Shown here: in pieces, positions 47,543 to 60,700 of the stretch
How positions within the stretch are numbered: the stretch's first letter is position 1
How the letters are laid out: every line of letters starts with the position of its first letter
Source: Liolophura sinensis
Lineage: Eukaryota; Mollusca; Polyplacophora; Chitonida; Chitonidae
Length of the DNA stretch: 64,000 bases
Assembly (NCBI RefSeq): GCF_032854445.1
Contig: NC_088300.1
Location: forward strand, 73,523,005 to 73,587,004
Direction of reading: 5' to 3'
Translations under genes and position numbers: made by a program
Notes under the pieces: generated by a model
Told to the model about the DNA's origin: nothing
The model's database searches: none
The model's input: only the letters and a program-made list of their open reading frames with translations

Positions 47543-50500
47543 ATGTGGTGGCGCTCAGTTGTAAATTTGCATAGATCGAAAAATCTGCTCGCGTTGACGG
47601 TGGCTGCAGCTGATAGTGGTTCGAGTCGAAGTCCAATTTCCCAGCAACCAGCCGCACCAATGGGGTTAGAAGACACAGTGCAGAAAGCCAAGCGCGCGGC
47701 GGCTATATCAGCAGTTGACAACCATATTAGAGTAAGAAAATCTGGTCGTTTTTTATTAAACTAGATTTGGAAGTTTGTTTTGATGACCCAGTTTTCTTGA
47801 CCATAAACATTGATTTTCAGTCAAACCACGTGTGTGATTCCGATCAGTGTTTCGTGCCATGTACCCAAGTAACAGCTGTTTTGTCACATGGTCAGATAAA
47901 GAAACGAACTCTTTTATTCTTGATGTGTACGTGTTGTTCAGAATGGCGAGTGTCTGGGAACTATAGTTGGATAGGCATGAAAACGAGAAAAATAAAAACA
48001 AAAACGCCATATTCTGAAATCAAGAGTTTCAACTTTATTCCTTTTTCAAGGAACCTATGCTTCTTTATTCCGTTTTCAAACAACCAGTGTTGTTGGGCAG
48101 TTTGTTAGGGCGATCGTCGTGGGCACAAGCATCATTTTTTAGCGGTTTTAATGTTAATGCAAATGCTTCAGGAAATCACATGCCCCCTAGCACCATTTGC
48201 AAAATTAGGTAAGAAAAATGCAGTAATGTTAATTGCAATTTATAAGATGTTGCTAGTCACAAATTACTCTAAATGCTGTGTTGTCACTGTCACACTTAAA
48301 ATAACCTCAAAATCCAATTTATTACACCAATGTCCATATATCCACCATAAGAAGCCACATTAATAATCAAGAGCTGAGAAATGTTCTGATGTTACAGTCA
48401 ATTATCTGACGCTTACAGCACTAGTAATTGCCAAAGTTTAAACAGCTGTATTACTGTTTAAAGATGATTTACCGATGCTGAATTTGACAGGTTTACTTTT
48501 TGTCCATATCAGAGAATCAGTCGATAACAAAAATAAGGTAGGGTTCAAGCTGGTTTTTTAGTGCAATTGTCTGCATGGTCCTTAAAACTTTATAGCATTT
48601 TGAAATATTTTTTTGCGATACCTGTGCCCCACTTCCTTTTTTCTACGTGTATGTACAGTCTTTGTTTTTATTTTTAGCGAACAAAAGAACTTAAAAGAGG
48701 CCTTTGTGGTGAATTCTGAGGAAAACTTTAAGAATACTGTGTGAATAATAATTCTCATAGTTTGTTATTTTTTTTTTCATTTATACTCCATTGTCTTAAA
48801 AAATATTACAGTCAGTCCTGAAATAATCCACGAGGCATTCATGTACACAATACACCAGTAGTGTAAACCTCAAAAAAAGAAAGGCTCATTTTGGCTCAGT
48901 ATTCGGCACTTTGTTTTGCCATCATCAGGAGAACCGTTTTTCGAAGTCACACTACTTTGTGACATTGAGTTTTATGCTGATGACGCCACAATGTACAACG
49001 CTTCAAAAATAAAATGTTTCTTAATGTGTCCAAAACAAAGTCCATCCTTATTGCAACTATCCAGAAATTAAAAAATTGTCTTCAACATTCACTCAATATC
49101 ATGGTCAATGGCCAGATAGTTGAAAGTGTACAAAATTTGAAGCTTCTTGGCCTGCATATAGACCATACACTTTCATGGCAAAGACACGCTGACTGTGTGG
49201 GCAGTACTGTGTCTAAGCTATTGTCAATACTGAGGAGGTAGAAGCCTTTTCTTCCCTTTAAAACAAAACTGTTATTTTATAACAGTTATATCCTTCCTCA
49301 TTTAATGTACACTGTCCTTATTTGGGGCAGCTGTTCCAAAGGCCTATTTGATTGAGTATATAAACTTCAAAAAACTGCTGCAAAACTTATCCTACACAAA
49401 CATAACAATAAATCATCAGCTGAAACTTTTGAAATGTTAAACTTAAAGACTATACATGAAATTATCCTATACCAAAAAAATCTCACTGTTTACAAATCTT
49501 TAAATGACCAGTATCCTGACTATATGAGAAAGTTGTTCCCAATCAGAGAAGAGCCCCATCCTGAACTAAGATCATGTACAAGCAATACAGTAAAAATTCC
49601 TTTTCCCAGCACAGAACAACTTAAGAAAAGCTTGTCATACTCTGTGGCTCTCCGTGCAATCTGCCTCCTCAGTTAAATCGTTCAAAAATTTGCACCAAAA
49701 GTGGCATAAAGTGCCAAGCACATAGCAAAGCCTTGTATCTCTGCATGCTCTATATATCTAATGCTTCGTGTCATTTTTTTTTTTTTAACACGTGACTGTC
49801 GAGTGGTTGTGGAAGATCAATACTGTCATATTGACTGAGTTTGTTATCCTCTGAAAACAAAGATATTATTATTATTAGGTTAAACGAATCAGTGGAACAC
49901 ATGTACACGTTTATACATGTAGAAATTACCAGTATTTATTGAATTATTTATTTACTTGTTTATGGGGGCCTCCGTGGCTCAGTCGGTTAGCGCGCTAGCG
50001 CAGCGTAGTGACCCAGAAGCCTCTCACCAATGCGGTCGCTGTGAGTTCAAGACCAGCTCATGCTAGCTTCCTCTCCGGCCGTACGTGGGAAGGTCTGCCA
50101 GCAACCTGCGGATGGTCGTGGGTTTCCGCCGGGCTCTGCCCGGTTTCCACCCACCATAATGCTGGCCGCCATCGTATAAGTGAAATATTCTTGAGTACGG
50201 CGTAAAACACCAATCAAAAAAAAAAAAAAAAAAAAAAAATTTACTTGTTTATTGTTCAGCACAATACTCAAGAATAGTTTTGGTTATAAATGTGATGGCG
50301 ATCAGCTTTGTTTGTGGCGGAAACGGGAGTGCCTGGGGTAAACCACTGACCTTTTGTGGAAAACAAGTGATCTGTAACAATAGTCTGACTGGACCAAATG
50401 CTCATTTAGGCTTTGTTGACTGCTTGTTGTCGCCAAGGAAGTAAGACCCCATTAGCAGTGAGAAATGGGGAATAAATAAACTCCCTGTCCAAGATTGGCC

Positions 50501-53500
50501 TTGAACCTGCGCCTTGTGAAATTTGTTTTAAGTGGTTAGTTAACTGCCATGATAATGTGTGATAATCAATAGGAGTCTGTTTAAGCATGGTAGTAAATAT
50601 TTGGATAAATGGTTCTATTAATGCAGTTGTTTAAGTCCTTATTTTCATAAGGATGTGTTAGCATGACTTTAAATATTGGGTGTTCTGAAAAAGAGGATTG
50701 GTTGCACTATAGGATGTGTCTGATGAGCTTGTGTTATGTCATTGTGACCTGACGACCTATTGAGTCTGTGTTAAGCGATGACACACCTGCAATAAGAACA
50801 TTACATAAGAGATTAACATAGGCCAGGTGTGTCACCTCAAACACACCATCCTCTGGCAAAATGCAGATTGATAGAGGTTATTTTTGTAGTGATGGATATT
50901 TGGGGATGCACTTTGTAGTAGAGCAAACATTCCATTGCCGAAAATTGGCACAAGATTATTTCACTTAATAAATGGTGGCATAAGGTGTATGTATGATCAT
51001 GGTGGTATATAATGGACACATGCTAGGACAATCATCTTGAAGTTTGATGGTAAAACTCTGAAGATTACATCTCTCATACATGCAGATATAACTGGTGTCA
51101 AAAGTAATGCGTTATTTTAGGGATTGGCCTAACATATACATCCTGTTATCATAAATTTAGATGTATCCCAAGTGCATCAGGACTATTTTTTGTTTACGTG
51201 TAGTTTATTGTATTTTTAGCCACATTAAGTATCTATATTTAACCTAGGAGTGTGTTCATTTCATATCTACATGTATAATTATTATGTGTGTTGTAACTGT
51301 TTTGTGTTGTGACATGTGTAATGGTATATGAACCATGATAAGATAGTTACTCACACACGCTTTCTCATCATGGGATTGGTATTGCCTAAAACCATACATG
51401 TACACATGTACTTGTAATATGACATGTTCTCAAGTGATTCTACTTAATTGTGTTTCCTGCGTCCTCACTTTAGTATGTACAGAATACATATCAGAGGTTG
51501 TCAACCTCAGGCATATTTCAAATTTGTGCTTTGTCACAGTGACCAATCCAGGAGCAGGAAAAAGCCTTAGTGCAACTGCAAGATCAGTATTCTGGTTACT
51601 ATGGTTATTCAACCTATTCACCCACATGTACAACCAATATTTTGGAACATTCTGAGAGGAGTGTTGGATGTAGAGAAATAATTTGCACAGTTGTATGAAG
51701 CCTGCATCTTTCATAACACAAACAAATTATTTTAGCACCATTTTCATAATAATTGTATGCGTAACCTCTGCTGAGAAAAGTGCTTTAGTTGTTGAAAATG
51801 TTGAAGAATTGCAGTGGTTGTTCAATTTTAATGCAGAATGATTTGTCTTCCCTGAGATTCCCATCTTTGTTATATTGCATATGTGTGGTCATCACATATT
51901 TATTATATTTATAATTAACTCCATATATTAATGTCTAATCAGAACGTTTATTGTATGGTTAGTCTCCAGATCATGTATGGAATATTTGTCAGTAGTGAAA
52001 GTGAAAGCTTTAAGCCTGTGCTGCTGCCTTGACAGTTGTGTTTAACAGAAGTGCTGATATTATATGAGGTAACATATGTATACCTGGTAACATGTAGCTA
52101 CTATTGTGGAATAGCTAATGTTGTATTGCTCTTTACAGTGTTGTACCGAACAGCAGGTCCTTGGGATAGGAAGTGGTTCAACAATTGTGTTTGCTGTGGA
52201 CAGATTAGGTAAGTAATGTCTGGCAAGTGTACCAGTTGAAAGGAAAAGGTTTATGCATTATGCAATGGAGAGTATACTGCCAGCTGTAAGTGTTGTGCGT
52301 GTTTAGTTTCTGACAGCGAGCTCTTTCTTTGCATCACTTGGAGCGGAACATACCTTACACAAGGCTTAACTCAGGATGTGACAACACGTTATCCAAACGA
52401 GCAGTGGAGCATGTCAGGGCAGAGATCGGGAAATCCCATTACTACCTGGGTGGCTGGGGAGTTTAGGATCTTCAGTGACTTCACTTGTAGTCAAAGTGTT
52501 TTTTCCGGTTTTGGTTCAAATTGCACACAACATAAAAGTAATACAAATTTCAACAAAAACTGTACTTTTTTGCTGGATTTATAACACTGTCTCAGGATGT
52601 ACTTTTCATCATTTGCTTTTTACAGATCTGGTTAAGGATTTTTTTTTTCAAAGACCTCACCCTTTGAACTCTCACAGTATGTTTTTCAAAAACTTGTTGC
52701 AGAACCAAAAACCTCTCTAGTTATTCAAATATGCCTGCCTAACAACCAGAACTATGTTTCCAATGATTCAATCTCCTCAGATGCAGTATATGCAAAGTTT
52801 CAGCTACAATTTCAGCTATTCAGTATATATGTACATGTATCTATGTATTGGACCGGCCCGGATAGCACAGTTGGTAGAGCGTCCGCTTCGGGACCGGTAG
52901 ATCCAGGATCAATCCTAGATCGAGTCACACCTAAGGCTTTAAAAGAGGAAGTTGTAACTTCCTCGCTTGGCATTCAGCATGAAGGGGATAGTGCAACGAC
53001 TGGTTGACCTGTATCAGTATAATGGCTCGGGTGGGGCGGCTTACTTGCCTTCGGTAAGTCGTCTCAGTGAAGCAGCACTAAATAAAAGAGCGGTGGAAAT
53101 CCGTCCTGCAACAAGGAGGCACATTACACGTACTTGCACCCTAATGATTCCTTCATCGTCATATGACTGAAAAATTGTTGAGTACAACGTTAAACCCCAA
53201 CCACTCACTCTGTGTATTGGAGAGGTAATGTTCTTTTCCGTACCATCTGTGGGTAGATTGGCTGACTGCTTTGTGCCAGTCTCAAGCCCGTGTATTTGGT
53301 GGGAAATGAGCCGATTCACCTGGTTTGTGTCAGCCACAGGATATGTCCGGTAACGCTTATCAAAACTTCCTGCTTGTTGTACACTGGAATTCAAATCATT
53401 GTTTTGTTTTTCTTTTTGACAGCTGAACGCGTGAAAAATGAAAAGCTCAATGTTGTTTGCATTCCAACATCCTTCCAGGTGAGCTCAGGCATCATTCATT

Positions 53501-56500
53501 GTTATAACATTACTCCATAGGTTTGGTTCATTCAGTGTTTGTATTATTCAAAGTGTAGATGTAATAATGTTTTAACCCACATAAATATTCTTTAACCTTT
53601 CTCAAACCAGAGCATTAAAATGACACGCATAAGCTGACCTGCAGTGTAGCTCTCAGGATGTGTTAACTTAATGAGTTTTTCAACTCTAAACACTCGTGCA
53701 TGTGAGTTAGTTAAAGGAGATATCGTTCTTCTTTTCTCTGACTGATCTATTTAGCTCTTTCTCAAATTCCTATTTCTGTTTTTGTTGACAGGCAGAACAA
53801 GCCATTGTCAGTGCTGGACTTCCACTAAGTAAACTAGACATTCATCCAGAGGTTGGTTATCTCCCTTTACTCAGGAATATGGTTTCTTAAATGCTGCTCA
53901 CAAGTTAACTTATAAGACGTCTAAGTCTTATTGAAAGCGTCTAAGCCTCATCAACTCATATTCCAGGATAATATTTAGACAGTTGGCGTATGGGATAATT
54001 TATGAATTACATTTGCTTTCATTAAGTATGAAGCTGTACTTTACATGAGACCCTTTAAACTGAACATAAAGTCTGCAACTGTATACACATAGAAAACAAT
54101 AATATAGGACACAGTTATCACAAAAAATATGTAAAAAATTCTGTTAAGTTTTGAAAGCCGAGATGATGAAGTTCAGCACTGGGGATATGTCACTGACAGA
54201 CAATTCACTCCGAATCACCATGTTGTAGACGCCCTTATGAACTTGGCCAATCACCAGCACAGAAAGCGTGACGTGATGATTGACTGTCACAAATACTTAC
54301 TAGCTCTCGATTGTCAGTGTGGTTCTTATAGTGGTTAGACAGATATCTGTGCACTGCGTTGGATTTTGTGGTTAGTTTAAGTGTAAAACTAATGCATTTT
54401 GGATCATACATTTATGAGCCGGGAACTGAGAACGGCTGCCTGTGTCACAATGCGTACATGTTGGGCAGGATACTGCAGTAACTTGTCAGGGTGAACTGGC
54501 AAGAACACCACCTCGGAAGAGTCATTGCTTGAAGAAAAATATAGTGACCGTGCATTATTTTATCTTAGCAAAGTCAAATTTATTACGAAAATGTCTTCCC
54601 AGTATCTGAATGAAAGGGTCTGTTATCAATCAGAAGGTCCTGCTTTATTCGGTAAACTCCTTGAAGTTGGTACAGTTAGCCATGCTAAATGCTTATACAC
54701 CAATGCAGAAGGAGGACGAGCAGTATCTCTAAAACATGACAGCTGTGTCCACGAACATCGCCCTAACCGAGCGCCAAACTATAAGAAACATCAGTCATTT
54801 GAGCACGGAACAGAGCTGATACTCTTTTATTGGGTATCAGTTGTTTTTGTTTGTATTTTCTCATTGTCACATTCTTTAATAATGATGGTACGGGAGAGCT
54901 CCTAGGTTTTGTGACGTCACTCTAATAGTTAGAACATAGCAAAATGGCATCACCAAATGAATGACTAGGTACTGACTGTTTGCTGTTTATTTTGTTGATA
55001 AATGGTGTAGAATTTTTAAAAAAATTTTAGAACATTTCTGGAATACTACTTTATGAATGAATTCAGCTTTAGTGGCTGACTTTATGTTCACTTTAAACAG
55101 TGTTCAACAAAATAGATCAGTGTACTTATTTTTTAAACCTTGTAAAATGCATTTAATTGTTGGACACCGGTAGCTTTTTTTGACCACTTAACACTCATAG
55201 TCTGCTAGATTTCATAATTTATAATGCATATACGTACTTCTGTATGAATGCATTCACCAAATAGATCTTCAAACGATCTGTTTCAAACAAAAAATATGGA
55301 TTTTGGATGTCACCGATACTTTCTGGGTCTTTTCAGACCACTGTAGGATCTGATATTTTAAAACCATTTTGTTCGGTTGGAAAAAATTTTAAAAAAATTA
55401 AATTGAACTACACGCATTTACAGAACAGTACTTAATTATCTTCTGTCTGATATCATATATTTTACTTGTATGCTTCATTTCATTGTTTTCTTTGCCTTTA
55501 AATAGTTGGTTAACACACTTGGCGTGAATTTATTTTAACATAATGTTGAAGTGTTGCCATTGCTAAATTATCTTCGATCTAAAATCTGTGACAGATTGAT
55601 GTGGCATTAGACGGTGCAGATGAAGTGGACCAGGATATGAACTGTATAAAAGGTGGAGGAGGCTGTTTGACTCAAGAGAAGATTATTGCCTCTTGTGCCA
55701 GAGAGTTTATCATCATAGCTGATTCCAGGTACCACTACTACAGTCACTTCTCACTATCGTACAAGTTTTCTCAACCTTTTTGAGTAAAAAACAGCAATGA
55801 ATTCTGATGAAATTGCTATTCTCAATTGCAGTTGTAATTACTGTATATCCCTTAAAGTTTGGCCTTTGCAGCGCACTTTAAGAAACAATAAATAATAATG
55901 TTTATGCTGTTACACTTTTTCAGATAGGAAAGTAATCAGATTTCACAAAAAACTCTCTTTTTTTATAAAGTAGCTTCATAAAATGAATGAATCAATCAAA
56001 ATGAAGCAAAATGTGCCTTGAAAATTCAAAATGAAAATTAAATTACACATGTATAAATCATATTCTTACTGCATGATAAAAAAAAGTGTCAAGAACTGGC
56101 ATCTGAAATTTTACAGATGATCTGATTTGTTCAGCACAAAATGATATGTCTCCTGGATGTTTGGTTTTAACATGTTTTACCTAAAAAGATGTCTGACTGA
56201 TAGATAGGGTTTCTGATTAATTGAAATTTTACAGATGGTCTTACTTGTTCAGCACAAAATGATATGTCTCCTGGATGTTTGGTTTCTGCATGTTTTACCT
56301 AAAAAGATGTCTGACTGATAGATAGGGTTTCTGATTAATTGAAATTTTACAGATGATCTTACTTGTTCAGCACAAAATGATATGTCTCCTGGATGTTTGG
56401 TTTCTGCATGTTTTACCTAAAAACCTGTCTGACTGATAGATAGGCTTTTTGTAACAGAGATGCTTATTAACTTGTAATTGGGTGGTGAGTATTGACTTAA

Positions 56501-57643
56501 CTGTTTGTTTGTCTCTTGCATAGGAAAGATTCCACGAAGTTAGGAGAGCGTTGGGACCGTGGCATTCCCATTGAAGTCATTCCCATGGCCTACCGTCCTC
56601 TCCAGATGAAGATAGAGCAGAGTTTTGGGGGCAAGGCAGCCCTGAGGATGGCAGCAAGAAAAGCGGTCAGTGGAGAATTGATGAGGTCATGGCCATATAG
56701 TTCTGCCGAGGAATTCATGACACAGTATCCCAGAACAAGTAGATGTTGATCATTTCTGAAAAAACAAGTACACTGATTTCTTCATGTAGTATTTATGGAC
56801 TGAAATATCCATCTATGGAGTATATCCACTTAAATGTTCACTTCATATGGAGTACATCCACAGGGATATCTTCACATCGAATATATCCACAGAGATGTCT
56901 ACACATGGAGTACATCGACAGAGGTGTCTATACACAGAGTACATGTACATCCACACAGATGTCTACACACAGAGTACATGTACATCCACACAGATGTCCA
57001 CATATACAGTACATGTACATCCACACATATGGAGTAGATGTACATCCACACAGATGTCTACATATGGAGTACATGTACATCCACACAGATGTCTACATAT
57101 GGAGTACATGTACATCCACACAGATGTCTACATACGGCGTTCATGTACATCAACACAGATGTCTACATATGGAATACATGTACATCCACACAGATGTCTA
57201 CATATGAAATACATGTACATCCACACAGATGTCTACATACGGAGTTCATGTACATGCACACAGATGTCTACATATGGAATACATGTACATCCACACAGAT
57301 GTCTACATATGGAGCACATGTACAGAGATGTGTTCACATGAAGTACATCTTCACATGTACATACACAGAGATATCTTATGTTGCAAACACCCACAGAGAT
57401 GTCCTCATATTAGCTAAGTGTATGTTGACTGATCTGCCAACTCAGACTGATCTGAGTGTTTTTCTTTGGATCGTGCTGTCAATTATTCTGGTCTAACCAC
57501 TCCAGTGCTAATCTGTGAAATATCTTTTTTATTTCTCTAGGGCCCTGTTGTTACAGACAATGGTAACTTTATTCTGGACTGGAAGTTTGACAATCTCACA
57601 GAATCCTGGAAAGAGGTCAACACTACTATTAACATGATGCCAG
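47543..57643 (+). CDS. RPIA: Ribose-5-phosphate isomerase A (exons 1-7, 3' partial)
   Basis: Interconverts ribose-5-phosphate and ribulose-5-phosphate in the non-oxidative pentose phosphate pathway, cytosol. Exons are 47543-47731, 52139-52208, 53423-53478, 53792-53851, 55595-55728, 56524-56665 and 57541-57643, all in phase. They encode 251 residues plus one base. Motifs are [12 protein letters not shown] (phosphate-binding loop), CIPTSFQ, and [18 protein letters not shown] followed by CLTQEK, which carry the two catalytic-site Asp residues, the Lys and the general-base Glu known from Rpi[10 protein letters not shown] and [14 protein letters not shown] follow. The last exon or exons, corresponding to about 45 human C-terminal residues, should lie past 64000. 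Two starts are possible: ATG at 47543 with a 39-residue leader, or ATG at 47660 ([14 protein letters not shown]), closer to the conserved core. Confidence 0.95.
47732..48955 (+). other. RPIA intron 1, 5' part
   Basis: Unique A/T-rich intron. Short open frames only; no feature recognised. Confidence 0.5.
48960..49676 (+). pseudogene. Reverse transcriptase relic of a second LINE (CR1/L2-like), RPIA intron 1
   Basis: The RT box [10 protein letters not shown] is at about 48967-48996. A frame change and deletion follow, and then one frame from 49014 to 49676 reads [38 protein letters not shown] and [10 protein letters not shown], typical of the RT thumb end in CR1/L2/Rex1-type LINEs. Two in-frame stops (49239-49241 and about 49353) show it is dead. 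No RNase H and no zinc motif, so it is unrelated to the LINE in eIF3A. Confidence 0.75.
49964..50238 (+). mobile_element. SINE family 2, complete young copy (RPIA intron 1)
   Basis: tRNA-like head with GGCCTCCGTGGCTCAGTCGG (A box) and GTGAGTTCAAGACC (B box), body CTTCCTCTCCGGCCGTACG, GGTTTCCACCCACCATAATG and GTATAAGTGAAATATTC, tail TTGAGTACGGCGTAAAACAC and a run of over 20 A. The flanking 14-bp duplication ATTTACTTGTTTAT at 49950-49963 and 50239-50252 is perfect, so insertion is recent. It serves as the reference copy for the family. Confidence 0.95.
50253..51590 (+). other. RPIA intron 1, middle part
   Basis: Unique A/T-rich intron. No coding or repeat signal recognised. Confidence 0.5.
51604..51812 (+). 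mobile_element. MITE-like element, copy 2 (RPIA intron 1)
   Basis: About 210 bp related over most of its length to 18469-18669: ACATTCTGAGAG, ATGTAGAGAAATAATTTGC, CACAGTTGTATGAAGCC and CATAATAATTGTATGCG. Inverted ends GTTATTCAACCTATTCACC and GTTGAAAATGTTGAAGAATT are more worn than in copy 1. Confidence 0.68.
52853..53212 (+). mobile_element. SINE family 1, full-length copy (RPIA intron 2)
   Basis: About 360 bp. Head CCGGCCCGGATAGCACAGTT then GGTAGAGC, B-box-like GGATCAATCC, the inverted repeat GAGGAAGTTGTAACTTCCTC at 52945-52964, body GGATAGTGCAACGACTGG and CCGTCCTGCAACAAGGAGGC, and tail TGAGTACAACGTTAAACCCC then a CACT run. TGTATTGGA at 52844-52852 and 53213-53221 is the target-site duplication. 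It is the reference copy for this family. Confidence 0.92.
53852..55594 (+). other. RPIA intron 4
   Basis: 1.7-kb intron. A 126-codon open frame at 54525-54905 has no recognisable domain, no partner exons and no codon pattern that marks it as real. Confidence 0.5.
56105..56450 (+). repeat. 118-bp tandem repeat, 3 copies (RPIA intron 5)
   Basis: Copies start at 56105, 56223 and 56341 with GAAATTTTACAGATGATCT or GAAATTTTACAGATGGTCT. They differ at only a few sites; the last is shortened at its end. Confidence 0.92.
56846..57400 (+). repeat. 35-bp minisatellite (29-bp early form), RPIA intron 6
   Basis: Core unit CACACAGATGTCTACATATG then GAGTACATGTACATC, 35 bp. The first units (56846-56945) lack six bases and are about 29 bp long; from about 56940 the unit with doubled ACATGTAC is used. 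The array begins about 180 bp after the exon 6 donor. All three forward frames stay open through it. Confidence 0.93.
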
Positions 57644-57710
57644 GTGAGATAAACATGGGTGATATTGTTACAAACAGGAAATAGTCACAGTGGGATGTGT
57701 CACATTACTA

Positions 57711-60700
57711 TCAGATTACACTTACTGGGTGTGGCAGATTCTCCTGCTGAGAACCGATAGAGACTACATACCAATCTGCTGTCAGATTGCACTTACTGGG
57801 TATGGCAGATTCTGCTGCTGAGAACCGATGGAGACTACATACCAATCTGCTGTCAGATTGCACTTACTGGGTATGGCAGATTCTCCTGCTGAGAACCGAT
57901 GGAGACTACATACCAATCTGCTGTCAGATTACCTGCTGAGAACTGATGGAGACTACATACCAATCTGCTGTCAGATTACACTTACTGGGTATGGCAGATT
58001 CTGCTGCTGAGAACCGATAGAGACTACATACCAGTCTTCTCTCAGATTACACTTACTGGGTATGGCAGATTCTGCTGCTGAGAACCGATGGAGACTACAT
58101 ACCAATCTGCTGTCAGATTGCACTTACTGGGTATGGCAGATTCTGCTGCTGAGAACCGATAGAGACTACATACCAGTCTTCTCTCAGATTACACTTACTG
58201 GGTATGGCAGATTCTCCTGCTGAGAACCGATGGAGACTACATACCAATCTGCTGTCAGATTGCACTTACTGGGTATGGCAGATTCTGCTGCTGAGAACCG
58301 ATAGAGACTACATACCAGTCTTCTCTCAGATTACACTTACTGGGTATGGCAGATTCTCCTGCTGAGAACCGATGGAGACTACATACCAATCTGCTGTCAG
58401 ATTGCACTTACTGGGTATGGCAGATTCTGCTGCTGAGAACCGATAGAGACTACATACCAGTCTTCTCTCAGATTACACTTACTGGGTATGGCAGATTCTG
58501 CTGCTGAGAACCGATAGAGACTACATACCAATCTGCTGTCAGATTGCACTTACTGGGTATGGCAGATTCTCCTGCTGAGAACCGATGGAGACTACATACC
58601 AATCTGCTGTCAGATTACACTTACTGGGTATGGCAGATTCTCCTGCTGAGAACCGATGGAGACTACATACCAATCTGCTGTCAGATTACACTTACTGGGT
58701 ATGGCAGATTCTGCTGCTGAGAACCGATAGAGACTACATACCAATCTGCTGTCAGATTACACTAAGTGGATATGGCAGATTCTCCTGCTGAGAACCGATA
58801 GAGACTACATACCAATCTGCTGTCAGATTACACTTACTGGGTATGGCAGATTCTGCTGCTGAGAACTGATGAAGACTACATACCAGTCTTCTCTCAGATT
58901 ACACTTACTGGGTATGGCAGATTCTGCTGCTGAGAACCGATAGAGACTACATACCAATCTGCTGTCAGATTACACTTACTGGGTATGGCTGATTCTGCTG
59001 CTGAGAACCGATGGAGACTACATACCAATCTGCTGTCAGATTACACTAAGTGGATATGGCAGATTCTCCTGCTGAGAACCGATGGAGACTACATACCAAT
59101 CTGCTGTCAGATTACACTTACTGGGTATGGCAGATTCTGCTGCTGAGAACCGATGGAGACTACATACCAATCTGCTGTCAGATTACACTAAGTGGGTATG
59201 GCAGATTCTGCTGCTGAGAACCGATAGAGACTACATACCAGTCTTCTCTCAGATTACACTTACTGGGTATGGCAGATTCTGCTGCTGAGAACCGATAGAG
59301 ACTACATACCAATCTGCTGTCAGATTACACTTACTGGGTATGGCAGATTCTCCTGCTGAGAACCGATGGAGACTACATACCAATCTGCTGTCAGATTACA
59401 CTTACTGGGTATGGCAGATTCTCCTGCTGAGAACCGATAGAGACTACATACCAATCTGCTGTCAGATTGCACTTACTGGGTATGGCAGATTCTGCTGCTG
59501 AGAACTGATGAAGACTACATACCAGTCTTCTCTCAGATTACACTTACTGGGTATGGCAGATTCTGCTGCTGAGAACCGATAGAGACTACATACCAATCTG
59601 CTGTCAGATTACACTTACTGGGTATGGCAGATTCTGCTGCTGAGAACTGATGAAGACTACATACCAATCTGCTGTCAGATTACACTTACTGGGTATGGCA
59701 GATTCTGCTGCTGAGAACCGATAGAGACTACATACCAGTCTTCTCTCAGATTACACTTACTGGGTATGGCAGATTCTGCTGCTGAGAACCGATGAAGACT
59801 ACATACCAGTCTGCTGTCAGATTACACTTACTGGGTATGGCAGATTCTGCTGCTGAGAACCGATGGAGACTACATACCAATCTGCTGTCAGATTACACTT
59901 ACTGGGTATGGCAGATTCTGCTGCTGAGAACCGATAGAGACTACATACCAGTCTTCTCTCAGATTACACTAACTGGGTATGGCAGATTCTGCTGCTGAGA
60001 ACCGATGGAGACTACATACCAATCTGCTGTCAGATTATCTGCTGAGAACCGATGGAGACTACATACCAATCTGCTGTCAGATTACACTTACTGGGTATGG
60101 CAGATTCTGCTGCTGAGAACCGATGAAGACTACATACCAGTCTTCTCTCAGATTACACTTACTGGGTATGGCAGATTCTGCTGCTGAGAACCGATGAAGA
60201 CTACATACCAGTCTTCTCTCAGATTACACTAACTGGGTATGGCAGATTCTGCTGCTGAGAACTGATGAAGACTACATACCAGTCTTCTCTCAGATTACAC
60301 TTACTGGGTGTGGCAGATTCTGCTGCTGAGAACCGATAGAGACTACATACCAATCTGCTGTCAGATTACACTTACTGGGTATGGCAGATTCTCCTGCTGA
60401 GAACCGATGGAGACTACATACCAATCTGCTGTCAGATTACACTTACTGGGTATGGCAGATTCTGCTGCTGAGAACCGATGAAGACTACATACCAATCTGC
60501 TGTCAGATTACACTTACTGGGTATGGCAGATTCTCCTGCTGAGAACCGATGAAGACTACATACCAATCTGCTGTCAGATTACACTTACTGGATATGGCAG
60601 ATTCTCCTGCTGAGAACCGATGGAGACTACATACCAATCTGCTGTCAGATTACACTTACTGGGTATGGCAGATTCTGCTGCTGAGAACCGATGGAGACTA

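Noticed and set aside
50047-50271. Minus-strand 74-codon ORF in RPIA intron 1
   Set aside because: It is the reverse of the SINE family 2 body, and the same type of frame recurs at other family 2 copies.
54525-54905. 126-codon ORF in RPIA intron 4
   Set aside because: No motif, no partner exons, and length within what chance allows.
56743-57496. Three 150-165-codon ORFs as genes
   Set aside because: All three come from the stop-free 35-bp repeat; reported only as a property of the repeat.
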